A stretch of 64,000 nucleotides of DNA from Tepidanaerobacter acetatoxydans Re1 (GTDB lineage: Bacteria > Bacillota > Thermosediminibacteria > Thermosediminibacterales > Tepidanaerobacteraceae). Within the stretch, counting starts at the first letter, position 1. The number at the start of each line of letters is the position of its first letter. The translations under genes were made by a program, and so were the position numbers. Under the pieces are notes generated by a model. That model did not search any database. It saw only the letters and a program-made list of their open reading frames with translations, and was not told the origin of the DNA. The stretch is taken from positions 62,001-126,000 of the forward strand of contig NC_019954.2 in assembly GCF_000328765.2 (NCBI RefSeq). Direction: 5' to 3'. This document shows, one piece after another, positions 27,772-35,796 of this stretch.

Positions 27772-29199
27772 ATGACTTTTGACTATGAAGAACTTACCGT
27801 AAAACTCTATGATACTAATAAGCAAGAAGCTCGCCTTGTTGATTTAAAGGAATATGTGATTGGAGCCGTATCTGCGAGCATGCCTCCTGAATTTCCAAAA
27901 GAAGCCTTGAAGGCCCAAGCCATATGCTGCAGGACACTGGCCGTAAAACGAATGGGAATCTTCGGAGGCAGCGGGTGTAAACGGCAGCCGGGATTTGATG
28001 TGTGCAGCGATCCCTCGCACTGCCAGGGCTTTATTGATATAGATGAGCGGCAAAGGACATGGGGCAGCCGCTATGAAGAGTTTACAAAAAAAATTGAGTT
28101 GGCAGTAGAAGAAACATCAGAAATCATCATGGTGTACAATAATAATCCTATAGAAGCAGTATACCATGAAGCTTGCGGAGGATGCACCGAGGATTCGGAA
28201 AATGTATGGGGAAACAAGGTCAGCTATTTAAGAAGAGTAGAATGTATTTATTGCAAGGATTCACCTTACTGGAATATTACAAAAAACTTTTCAATTCGGG
28301 AACTAAAACGCCGATTGGCAATTAATTTTGACGAAAATCTTTCAGAAAAAAATGAAATTATAGGGCTGCTGGATAACATAGAATCCACAGCTTCGGGCCG
28401 CATTAAAAAAATCCGAATAGGCGATATGGTTTTCAATGGTGAGGATGTAAGAAATCTGCTTGGCCTTTCTTCAACAAAATTTACATGGAAAGTATCCGGG
28501 CTTTCTTTTGACGTGATGGGAATGGGAAATGGTTTGGGGCTTTGCCAGTATGGTGCACGAGGTATGGCCTTATTAGGATTTCCCGTAGATGAGATTTTGA
28601 AGTTTTATTTTACAGGTGTTGACCTTAAGCAAGTAGAAAAACCCACATATTTAAAACCTCTCATAGGCAAAACAATAGTAATTGATCCGGGGCAAGGCGG
28701 CAGCAGCGGTAAATCAGGGCCCATGGGTTTATCGGAAGGATATGTAAATCTTGAAATAGCAAAAGTTGCTGCAGAGGGTTTTGAGCAGTGCGGGGCAAAA
28801 GTAATTTTAACTCGCAATAAAAACGAGTTTGTAAGCCTTTCCGAGAGAGTGCAGATTGCAAATAATAGCAAGCCTGATATTGCTATAAGTATTCAACAGA
28901 ATTTTTTCTTTGATGATGAGACAGGTGGGACTGAAACCTTTTACTATCCCGGCGATGCAGAAGGGAAAAAGATATCTGAATACATTCATAGGGAGCTTAC
29001 AGCAGCATTGATGCTCAAAGATATGGGCACTAAACCCGCAGATTTGTACGTACTGAGGGAAACGAACAGCCCGTCGGTAATGCTAAATATAGCTTGCTTA
29101 AGTAATCCGAAAGAAGAACGACTGCTTTCCGAACCGCAATTTCGTCAAAAAGCTGCTAAAGCAATAATAGATGGAATTAAAAATTATTACCATGATTAA
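27772..29199 (+). CDS. SpoIID/LytB domain fused to N-acetylmuramoyl-L-alanine amidase
   Basis: This 475-residue protein starts at ATG 27772 after GGTGGTGAG. Residues about 20-275 form a SpoIID/LytB domain (PPEFPKEALKAQAICCRTLAV; YHEACGGCTEDSENVWGN; GNGLGLCQYGARGMALLGF). Residues about 295-475 form an Amidase_3 domain (IVIDPGQGGSSGKSGPMG; VNLEIAK; VILTRNKNEFVSLSERVQIAN; MLNIACLSNPKEE). SpoIID is a lytic transglycosylase of engulfment and the amidase cuts stem peptides, so both activities sit on one chain. No signal peptide or membrane anchor is visible, which is odd for a wall enzyme. Confidence 0.85.
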   Translation: MTFDYEELTVKLYDTNKQEARLVDLKEYVIGAVSASMPPEFPKEALKAQAICCRTLAVKRMGIFGGSGCKRQPGFDVCSDPSHCQGFIDIDERQRTWGSRYEEFTKKIELAVEETSEIIMVYNNNPIEAVYHEACGGCTEDSENVWGNKVSYLRRVECIYCKDSPYWNITKNFSIRELKRRLAINFDENLSEKNEIIGLLDNIESTASGRIKKIRIGDMVFNGEDVRNLLGLSSTKFTWKVSGLSFDVMGMGNGLGLCQYGARGMALLGFPVDEILKFYFTGVDLKQVEKPTYLKPLIGKTIVIDPGQGGSSGKSGPMGLSEGYVNLEIAKVAAEGFEQCGAKVILTRNKNEFVSLSERVQIANNSKPDIAISIQQNFFFDDETGGTETFYYPGDAEGKKISEYIHRELTAALMLKDMGTKPADLYVLRETNSPSVMLNIACLSNPKEERLLSEPQFRQKAAKAIIDGIKNYYHD

Positions 29200-29252
29200 A
29201 TAAATTAAATTAATATTTTACGAACAAAGCGATTTTTTTTGCCATCTTGGTA

Positions 29253-29320
29253 TTGACAAAACTCGCTATGATTGATAAAATATCCTGTTATTTGACATTT
29301 TGACAATTAGGTGTTATAAT
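29253..29320 (+). promoter_or_regulatory. Tandem sigma-A promoters upstream of veg
   Basis: The upstream promoter has TTGACA (29253-29258), a 17-base spacer and TAAAAT (29276-29281). The downstream promoter has TTGACA (29292-29297), a 17-base spacer and TATAAT (29315-29320), an exact consensus. The start codon of veg lies 37 bases after the second -10 box. Strong veg transcription is known in Bacillus. Confidence 0.8.
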
Positions 29321-29356
29321 AAATATTGTATTTTGTATTTTTTGTGAGGTGAGGTT

Positions 29357-29632
29357 ATGGCTTCGGCTGATGCACTTAGAAAAATCCGTAAAGACGTTGA
29401 ATCACATGTAGGTAAAAGAGTGAAACTCCGGGCCAACCGTGGCCGTAAAAAGACTTTTGAAAAAGAGGGTATCCTTGAACAGGTTTATCCCAGTATTTTT
29501 ATAGTGAAAGTTACCGAGTCACCGGAATTTGTAAGGAGAATTTCCTACAGTTACTCTGACATACTAACTGATACAGTAGAACTTACGGTCTTGAATAATG
29601 ACGAACCGAAACTAAAATGTAATTCACTTTAA
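29357..29632 (+). CDS. veg: Veg protein
   Basis: This 91-residue protein matches Veg: LRKIRKDVESHVGKRVKL, RANRGRKKTFEKEGILEQVYP and FVRRISYSYSDILTDTVELTV. Veg is a small SH3-like protein linked in Bacillus to biofilm matrix regulation and spore outgrowth. It keeps its usual place after yabG. GTGAGGTGAGG precedes the ATG. It is expressed from two strong promoters and ended by its own terminator. Confidence 0.95.
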   Translation: MASADALRKIRKDVESHVGKRVKLRANRGRKKTFEKEGILEQVYPSIFIVKVTESPEFVRRISYSYSDILTDTVELTVLNNDEPKLKCNSL

Positions 29633-29660
29633 TCCCGAATGTTTGGGATTGTTTTTTTTT
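29631..29660 (+). terminator. Rho-independent terminator after veg
   Basis: AATCCC (29631-29636) pairs with GGGATT (29645-29650), followed by G and nine T. It begins one base before the end of the stop codon. Confidence 0.85.
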
Positions 29661-29731
29661 AGGTTAAATAACACAATTCTCCCCTTTTACCAATATATAT
29701 AACTATATAGGCGGTGAAAGGGGGATTTTTT

Positions 29732-30736
29732 ATGCAACAGCTTCAGCGTATTTTAAGGCAACACGAAAAAAAGATATTAAGCTTAGAAAATGTGGTAGGT
29801 TTGGGGTTGGGGTATAAGACGATTCGCGGCAGAACTAGCAACAAACCGGCTATTATTGTCCTTGTAAAAGAAAAAATTCCTTGCGAAAAGCTTTCTAAAA
29901 ATAACATAATACCCAAAACTTTAGGGGACACCCCAACTGATGTGATTGAGGTGGGTGAGATTAGGCTTCTTGCGGCCAGGGTAGAAAAAGCAAGACCCGC
30001 TAAGCCAGGGATGAGCATAGGCCATTATAAAATTACTGCAGGAACTTTTGGAGCACTGGTAGAAGACCAAAAAACCGGTAAACCTCTCATACTTTCAAAT
30101 AATCATGTGCTTGCAAATGCTACCGACGGAACTGACGGCAAATCAGCAATTGGAGATGCTGTGCTGCAGCCGGGAGCTTATGACGGCGGAACTTCCTCCG
30201 ATGTAATAGCATATTTGGAAAGATTCGTACCGATTTTAAAAAGTACCGGAGCCAGCCACTGTGCCATAGCCAACGGCTTTGAAAAATTAATAAACAGTAT
30301 TCTAAAAATTGTAAAGCCTGACTACCAAATTAATTTTATTAAAAGGACATCTTCTAAAAATATGGTAGATGCAGCTGTAGCCAGTCCTATTAAAGCAGAG
30401 TATGTGGCTTCGGAGATAGTCGGCCTTGGCGAAATAGCCGGAATAGAAGAACCGAAAATCGGAGCGGCAGTTCAGAAGAGCGGTCGCACTACAGGGGTTA
30501 CTACCGGTCAAATAAAGGCTATAAATGTGGTGATAAAGGTTATTCTAAGTCCTAAAGAAGAAGCAGTCTTTTATGAGCAAATTCTCGCAAGTTCCATGGC
30601 AAAACCTGGAGACAGCGGTTCAATAGTAGTTAACGATGAAATGAAAGCAATAGGTCTTTTGTTTGCCGGTTCCAACCAGGCTACCTTAATAAATCCAATA
30701 ACAAATGTTTTAAAACTGCTTCAAATAAAATTGTAA
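29732..30736 (+). CDS. Trypsin-like serine protease fold protein (S1-type)
   Basis: This 334-residue protein starts at ATG 29732 after GAAAGGGGG. The catalytic triad can be traced: His in LILSNNHVLANA, Asp in GGTSSDVIAYL, Ser in AKPGDSGSIVVND. The family is related to plant NAL1-like and bacterial chymotrypsin-fold proteins without signal peptide. The N-terminal about 90 residues (NVVGLGLGYKTIRGRTSNKPAI) form a separate small domain common in this group. It replaces the sspF position of Bacillus. Substrate unknown. Confidence 0.8.
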   Translation: MQQLQRILRQHEKKILSLENVVGLGLGYKTIRGRTSNKPAIIVLVKEKIPCEKLSKNNIIPKTLGDTPTDVIEVGEIRLLAARVEKARPAKPGMSIGHYKITAGTFGALVEDQKTGKPLILSNNHVLANATDGTDGKSAIGDAVLQPGAYDGGTSSDVIAYLERFVPILKSTGASHCAIANGFEKLINSILKIVKPDYQINFIKRTSSKNMVDAAVASPIKAEYVASEIVGLGEIAGIEEPKIGAAVQKSGRTTGVTTGQIKAINVVIKVILSPKEEAVFYEQILASSMAKPGDSGSIVVNDEMKAIGLLFAGSNQATLINPITNVLKLLQIKL

Positions 30737-30900
30737 GGTATATAAGCATATGATGCTATCCAAAAGATGTGTAAAATGGCAAAAAGATGAGATAAACATG
30801 GATAAATTAACCACCATGGCATTTAATTGAATAATTTTAACGAAATCTAAATTATACACTATTTGTTACACCTGAAAAGATGACTGCTGCTATAATTAAG

Positions 30901-30929
30901 GTATTCGCTGTTTGTCGAATACAGCGGAT
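30901..30929 (+). promoter_or_regulatory. Two overlapping, mutually exclusive hairpins before the CAP gene
   Basis: GTATTCG (30901-30907) pairs with CGAATAC (30916-30922), but CGCTGT (30906-30911) can instead pair with ACAGCG (30921-30926). The two stems cannot coexist. The surrounding 30737-31013 is otherwise AT-rich without a gene. Such a switch-like arrangement may be a regulator site or may be chance. Confidence 0.3.
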
Positions 30930-31013
30930 AAAATATATAATAGTAATACCCATAGGATGGAATTTTTGAATAAATTCTTAAATCCTGTGCAATAACTTCA
31001 GAGGAGGCAATAT

Positions 31014-31730
31014 ATGATGCAATATGTTTACAAAAAAGCAGCAGTCATTCTTCTGCTTGCACTTGTGCTGGTTATGCCGGGGGTTGCCAGTGCTGCTACG
31101 TTGTATAATGTTAAAGTTACAATCAATGGTCAGACTCAAAGCTTTAAGGTTCCAATCGATTTAAACTCTATCACTTCAGATTCGGTAAAGACTTTCAAAT
31201 TTATTTATACATATAAGGACGGAAAGTGGGTACTGACTTCACAAGAAAACATGCTCCCTGATACGGTAAAACCGACAGAAACCTTACCGGCAGAACCTAG
31301 TGAACCGCCGAAGCAAACTACAAACGAATCAAAGATAGAAGGACTTACTGCTGATGAAAGCAAGATGCTGGAACTGGTAAATGCAGAAAGGGAAAAAGCA
31401 GGTCTTGCACCTCTTAAAAATGATATGAGGCTTGTAGAAATTTCTCGCAAAAAAAGTAAAGATATGATAGAAAAAAATTATTTTGCACATACATCTCCTA
31501 CATATGGCACTCCTTTTGATACCTTAAAGAATAATGGCATTAGCTACAGATATGCAGGTGAGAACCTGGCAGGTGCACCGACAGTACTGCAGGCTCATAC
31601 AAGTTTGATGAACAGTTCAGGCCACCGCGCAAACATATTAAATCCTAACTTTACTCACATCGGTATTGGAATAGTCGATGGAGGAGCATATGGCAAGATG
31701 TATACGCAGACCTTTATCGGAATTAAATAA
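31014..31730 (+). CDS. Secreted CAP-domain (SCP/PR1) protein
   Basis: This 238-residue protein has a signal peptide (YKKAAVILLLALVLVMPG, cleavage near ASAA), a middle region of about 80 residues with Pro/Glu/Thr-rich linker (KPTETLPAEPSEPP), and a C-terminal CAP domain: MLELVNAEREKAGLAPL, FAHTSPTYGTPF, AGENLAGAP, SSGHRANILNPNFTHIGIG. GAGGAGG precedes the ATG. In spore formers, CAP proteins of this type (YkwD-like) are often secreted or spore-associated. Followed by a strong terminator. Confidence 0.88.
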   Translation: MMQYVYKKAAVILLLALVLVMPGVASAATLYNVKVTINGQTQSFKVPIDLNSITSDSVKTFKFIYTYKDGKWVLTSQENMLPDTVKPTETLPAEPSEPPKQTTNESKIEGLTADESKMLELVNAEREKAGLAPLKNDMRLVEISRKKSKDMIEKNYFAHTSPTYGTPFDTLKNNGISYRYAGENLAGAPTVLQAHTSLMNSSGHRANILNPNFTHIGIGIVDGGAYGKMYTQTFIGIK

Positions 31731-31779
31731 ATACCTGCTGATTATATTTGCCGGTTAAATTGAAAATATACAAAAAGGA

Positions 31780-31830
31780 GCTGCTGCACCGCAAATTGAT
31801 TTATTTTGCTGTGCAGCGGCTTCTTTTTTA
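31780..31830 (+). terminator. Rho-independent terminator after the CAP gene
   Basis: GCTGCTGCAC (31780-31789) pairs with GTGCAGCGGC (31811-31820) with one G-T pair, followed by TTCTTTTTT. Confidence 0.8.
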
Positions 31831-31857
31831 TTTACTGATGTGATTTACTCACATGTA

Positions 31858-31898
31858 TTGTGGATTTTATGTGGATAACTTGTTGATAATGTGGATAA
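31858..31898 (+). promoter_or_regulatory. Second DnaA-box cluster
   Basis: Two perfect boxes TGTGGATAA (31870-31878 and 31890-31898) lie with the same 20-base pitch as the perfect pair at 20.46 kb; a third near-match TTGTGGATT starts at 31858. The boxes lie in the 320-base gap between the CAP gene and a small membrane-protein gene, which otherwise holds only the terminator and AT-rich sequence. Confidence 0.6.
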
Positions 31899-32050
31899 AT
31901 CAAGATACTTCAAGACTTTACGCTGATTAAAAATATTTATAATCGTATTTTTTTTACTCACCTTTTCAATATCAGTTCATATTATATTATTGAACACGTA
32001 TCACTTGATTTTTATGTTTTAAAAAGTCGATTGGAAAGGAAGAGAAGCAG

Positions 32051-32248
32051 ATGGATATCCTTATATTTATTATTTTTATCGGCATCGTTTTGGTAGTATT
32101 TTATTTGTTTTCAAGAAAGCTTTTCATAGATTATTTTAATAAACCAGGGGATTCAGAGGAAAGCAAAAAGTTTAAGCTGCTGCAAAAAAAAGAAGCCGAT
32201 GAAAAAGTAAACCTAAAGGAAGAAAATAAACCTGATGATGTTATGTAA
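32051..32248 (+). CDS. Small single-pass membrane protein
   Basis: This 65-residue protein starts after GGAAAGGAAGAG. One N-terminal hydrophobic segment (LIFIIFIGIVLVVFYLFS) is followed by a positively and negatively charged cytoplasmic-type tail rich in Lys and Glu. I do not recognise a family. It has its own ribosome site and lies between a DnaA-box region and a spore-type gene. Confidence 0.6.
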   Translation: MDILIFIIFIGIVLVVFYLFSRKLFIDYFNKPGDSEESKKFKLLQKKEADEKVNLKEENKPDDVM

Positions 32249-32299
32249 AAGCAAAAAATAATGCCAGTCTTTGCTAAAAAGAGTATTTTTTTAATCTGT

Positions 32300-32328
32300 A
32301 ACATATTTGGCAAGCTCAACATATATTA
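32300..32328 (+). promoter_or_regulatory. Sigma-K-like promoter for the SPOCS-LysM gene
   Basis: AACA (32300-32303), 16 bases, then CATATATTA (32320-32328) fit the late mother-cell consensus mACm-N16/17-CATAnnnTA. It lies 42 bases before the ATG and fits a spore-coat role of the product. Short AT-rich motifs can occur by chance. Confidence 0.45.
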
Positions 32329-32369
32329 TATGAGTAAGGGTGTGCATTATTAGAGAAAGGAGGATTTAA

Positions 32370-34016
32370 ATGGGTGTAGTATTGACTAAGGAACGGGTCA
32401 GGGTTGACCAGGTAGTAGGCGAAGACAGGACTCAAACTATTGTAGAAGGTACGATAATATTGCCAGATGGAAAACCGGACATAGAACGAGTAATATCGGT
32501 GGATGCTACCCTGGATACCGAAAAATTAGATACAGAGATTCTTGATTCCAAGATAGGTAAAGTTATAGTTGAAGGAAATATCGATGTAAATGCCATGTAT
32601 GTAGCTGATGTGCCTGAGGGCCGGCCTCAGCAACCGGTTCATTTTGTAGAAGGGCAAGTTGATTTCAGCTTTTTTGTAAAGATTCCCGGAGTCAGAAAAA
32701 ATATGGATGTACGCGTCAGAGCAAAAATTGAACATATCCAGCACAGCTTCGATCCAAATCGGCCCAGAGAAATCAAAGTAAGGATTATTGTTATGTTCTT
32801 GGTAAAAGTGACCAGACGGGTAGAAATTGAAATAGTTACCGATGCTTATGGGCCGGAAGATTTACAGGTACTTAAAAAGACCTTGCGTATTGAGGATGTC
32901 ATAGGAGAAGCACGAGCTCAGAATATTGTCAAAAGTGATGTGGGAGTACCGGAAGAAAAGCCTGATATTGAGCAGGTACTCCAGATTGAGGCCAAAGCCC
33001 GAGAAACATCTACTAAAATTATTAAAAACAAGATTATTATTGAAGGTGTTTTGGAAGTCGGAATTTTATATGTTGCAATAGCCTCACAGGGGCAACCTCT
33101 GCAGCCGGTGCATTTTATGGAGGTTGAGATACCGTTTACTCAATTTGTAGAAATACCAGGTGCACAAGAAGGCATGGCAAAGTTTGTAAGAGTAGAAGTG
33201 GAACATATCAAAGGGCGCAGAAAAGATGAAAGAAGTATAACAATAGAAGCAATTTTAAAAATAAGGGCAAAAGTTTTCGAAACCAGGATTATGCAGATTG
33301 TTGTTGATGTTTTCAGCCCATCTGAGAAACTTGAGGTAGAAAAAACCCGTTTAAAACTGGATCAAGTTATTGGAGAAGATGAAAACGAGATTGTCATAAA
33401 AGATGTGCTCAGTGTGCCTGAAGAAAAACCTGATATTGAGCAGATTTACAGAACAAATTGTAAGGCCAAGGTTACCGAGGCCCGGATATTGGATGGCAAA
33501 GTGGTTGTAGAGGGAGTAATTACACTGGAAACCCTTTACGTAGCAAATGTTCCAGAGGGTGCACCACAGCAGCCGCTGCATTTTATGGAACACGAGGTTG
33601 ATTTTACTACTTTTGTTGAGATTCCCGGTGCCGAAGAAGATATGATGCTTGACTTTGACGTATTGGTAGAGCACTGCTCATCATCCACAATACCCAATGA
33701 ACCTCGGAGGTTTGAAGTCAGGGCGGTTCTAGGCCTTTTTGCAAAGGTAACCGAGATGATTCAAATCGATATAGTTGTAAATGTAATAGAACCAGAGGAA
33801 GAGGAGAAGGAAGAAAAAGAAGAAAAAGAAGAGAAAGAAAAAGAAAAAGAAAAAGAAAAGCCTTCCATGACCATATACATTGTTCAGAAAGGAGATACAC
33901 TCTGGCTCATAGCCAAGAGATACAATGTTACCATAGAGTCCATAGTTTCCGCAAACAACATTGCAAATCCCGATGCGATCATGCCCGGCCAACAGTTGAT
34001 CATACCGAGAGTATAA
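32370..34016 (+). CDS. Three SPOCS (DUF3794) domains plus LysM: spore coat/cortex morphogenetic-type protein
   Basis: This 548-residue protein starts at ATG 32370 after GAAAGGAGG. Three tandem DUF3794/SPOCS units begin near residues 8, 170 and 330, each with VxVDQVxGE-like and PVHFxExxVxFxxFVxIPG-type strands. A Glu/Lys-only linker of about 30 residues (about 465-495) leads to a C-terminal LysM domain (YIVQKGDTLWLIAKRYN; LIIPRV). The pattern SPOCS + LysM is that of SafA/SipL-like proteins that join coat and cortex. The putative sigma-K promoter upstream agrees with that. No signal peptide, as expected for mother-cell assembly. Confidence 0.88.
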   Translation: MGVVLTKERVRVDQVVGEDRTQTIVEGTIILPDGKPDIERVISVDATLDTEKLDTEILDSKIGKVIVEGNIDVNAMYVADVPEGRPQQPVHFVEGQVDFSFFVKIPGVRKNMDVRVRAKIEHIQHSFDPNRPREIKVRIIVMFLVKVTRRVEIEIVTDAYGPEDLQVLKKTLRIEDVIGEARAQNIVKSDVGVPEEKPDIEQVLQIEAKARETSTKIIKNKIIIEGVLEVGILYVAIASQGQPLQPVHFMEVEIPFTQFVEIPGAQEGMAKFVRVEVEHIKGRRKDERSITIEAILKIRAKVFETRIMQIVVDVFSPSEKLEVEKTRLKLDQVIGEDENEIVIKDVLSVPEEKPDIEQIYRTNCKAKVTEARILDGKVVVEGVITLETLYVANVPEGAPQQPLHFMEHEVDFTTFVEIPGAEEDMMLDFDVLVEHCSSSTIPNEPRRFEVRAVLGLFAKVTEMIQIDIVVNVIEPEEEEKEEKEEKEEKEKEKEKEKPSMTIYIVQKGDTLWLIAKRYNVTIESIVSANNIANPDAIMPGQQLIIPRV

Positions 34017-34040
34017 AAATGTTTGAAAAATATAATTTCC

Positions 34041-34090
34041 GGGAGCATATTAAAACTATTTTTAAGTAGTTTTCCATGCTCCCTTATTAT
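34041..34090 (+). terminator. Rho-independent terminator after SPOCS-LysM
   Basis: GGGAGCAT (34041-34048) pairs with ATGCTCCC (34076-34083); an inner AAAACTA/TAGTTTT stem extends it. It is followed by TTATTATG, so the T run is modest. Confidence 0.7.
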
Positions 34091-34230
34091 GTACATTTAT
34101 AGAAAAACTGAAAAATATTTTTTAATCACAACAACACTTTAGTTTTTTAAACTAGCAGGATTTTAAGGTTTTTTGTGAAATATATAAATATGGATGTTAT
34201 TATTACTTTGCGTTGAGAGGGGAAAAGTTG

Positions 34231-35085
34231 TTGAAGAAATTGGATATAGATGCAAGGGGCAAGATAAACTTGACCCTTGATGTGCTTTTTAAAAGACTTG
34301 ACGGCTACCATGAAGTTGAAATGATTATGCAGACAATTGCATTAAAGGATATAATCTCGATAGAATTACTTTCACGTCGTGATATAGTTTTAAACACAAA
34401 TTGCAAAAAACTGCCTCAAGATGAAAGCAATCTGGCTTACCAAGCTGCCGAGCTCATGATGAAAGAATATGAGCTTGATGCTGGGGTGTCAATCGATATA
34501 CACAAAAACATCCCATTGGCGGCAGGACTGGCAGGAGGCAGTTCAGATGCGGCAGCGGTTATTATAGGTATAAATGAGCTTTTTGAGTTAAAAATACCTA
34601 AGGACGAGTTAATGACTTTGGGAGAAAGAATCGGTGCAGATGTACCTTTTTGTATTTTGGGCAAAACCGCTTTTGCACGCGGCATAGGTGAACAACTGAC
34701 TCCTTTAAAATCCCTATCGGGCCTTAGCATACTTCTTGTAAAACCACCATATTGCATTTCTACAAAAGAGGTATACAATAGACTGGATGTAAAAAACATA
34801 AAAATCCGACCAGATACAAAAGCTATGATAGATTATATAGAGCATCAGGATATCGATAAAATAGCTTCAGGCCTTTGCAATGTCTTGGAAGAAGTTACGA
34901 TAAGACTTTATCCTGAGCTTGGCGATATAAAAAAACGCATGTTAGAAAAAGGAGCATTGGGCAGTGTTATGTCGGGCAGCGGACCCAGTGTTTTCGGCAT
35001 TTTTGAAAATATTCGGGATGCCAAAAGAGCGGCTGATGATTTTGCAGGTACAGATAACTGGATTTTTGTGACCAAAACGGAATGA
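34231..35085 (+). CDS. ispE: 4-diphosphocytidyl-2-C-methyl-D-erythritol kinase
   Basis: This GHMP kinase of 284 residues starts at TTG 34231 (TTG 34228 is equally possible) after GAGAGGGG. The ATP loop PLAAGLAGGSSDAAAVI and the N-terminal substrate strand (GKINLTLDVLFKRLDGYHEV) identify IspE of the methylerythritol phosphate isoprenoid route. It keeps the Bacillus position between veg and purR, but here two extra genes separate it from purR. Confidence 0.95.
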   Translation: MKKLDIDARGKINLTLDVLFKRLDGYHEVEMIMQTIALKDIISIELLSRRDIVLNTNCKKLPQDESNLAYQAAELMMKEYELDAGVSIDIHKNIPLAAGLAGGSSDAAAVIIGINELFELKIPKDELMTLGERIGADVPFCILGKTAFARGIGEQLTPLKSLSGLSILLVKPPYCISTKEVYNRLDVKNIKIRPDTKAMIDYIEHQDIDKIASGLCNVLEEVTIRLYPELGDIKKRMLEKGALGSVMSGSGPSVFGIFENIRDAKRAADDFAGTDNWIFVTKTE

Positions 35086-35097
35086 GGAGGGTGTATT

Positions 35098-35796
35098 TTG
35101 AGCAATAGATTTTCTACGATAAAATTGGACAACTATAAACCCCTTAGGGATTTGGTTTTCGCAGCAATGAGAGAGGCAATTTTAAGCGGTAAGTTAAAAC
35201 CGGGTGAAAGGCTAATGGAGGTTCAACTGGCCGAAGAAATGGGAGTTTCCAGAACGCCTGTGCGTGAAGCCATACGAAAGTTAGAACTTGAAGGCTTGGT
35301 AGTTATGGTTCCACGCAAAGGTGCCTACGTGGCAGGCCTTACCTTAAAAGATGTTGCTGAGGTCTTTGAAATCCGCAGTAGCCTGGAAGGCTTAGCTGCG
35401 GCTTTGGCAGCCGACCGCATTACAGATGAAGAGGTTGAAGCCCTTGATAATATATTAAAAGAAATCTCTGAAGCTGTAGGGAAGGGCGATATAGATAAAG
35501 TAATTAAAAAAGATGGTGAATTTCACCAAATCCTATTCAGTGCTTCCAGAAATAATAGGCTTGCCCAGATGATAAATAACTTAAAAGAACAGATAGACAG
35601 ATTTCGTGTTCAATCTTTCAGCAATCCTGTTCGGTTAAAGAGCGTTTTATCAGAGCATAAAGAAATCTTGGATGCTATAAAACAAGGGAATATTGAAAAT
35701 GCCGAAAAGCTTGCCAAAGAGCATATTTATAAAGTAGAATACAATGTGATGAATATACTTAGAAAGCAAATGGATTTTGAGGAGGAACCATTATGA
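35098..35796 (+). CDS. GntR/FadR-family transcriptional regulator
   Basis: This 232-residue protein starts at TTG 35098, following GAGGAGGGTG. The N-terminal winged HTH (AILSGKLKPGERLMEVQLAE; GVSRTPVREAIRKLELEGLV) is followed by an FCD ligand-binding domain (EVFEIRSSLEGLAAALAA, DGEFHQILFSASRNNRLAQM, SEHKEILDAIKQGN) with the metal-binding His and Asp. Its stop overlaps the next start (ATGA). Such regulators commonly bind GT-N-AC symmetric sites and small organic acids, so it is one candidate for the GTATAC sites in this window. Confidence 0.9.
   Translation: MSNRFSTIKLDNYKPLRDLVFAAMREAILSGKLKPGERLMEVQLAEEMGVSRTPVREAIRKLELEGLVVMVPRKGAYVAGLTLKDVAEVFEIRSSLEGLAAALAADRITDEEVEALDNILKEISEAVGKGDIDKVIKKDGEFHQILFSASRNNRLAQMINNLKEQIDRFRVQSFSNPVRLKSVLSEHKEILDAIKQGNIENAEKLAKEHIYKVEYNVMNILRKQMDFEEEPL

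Noticed and set aside
34771-34776. Further GTATAC occurrences (ispE, cas8b, radical SAM gene, pth terminator)
   Set aside because: They lie in coding or terminator sequence and lack the preceding CT of the motif.
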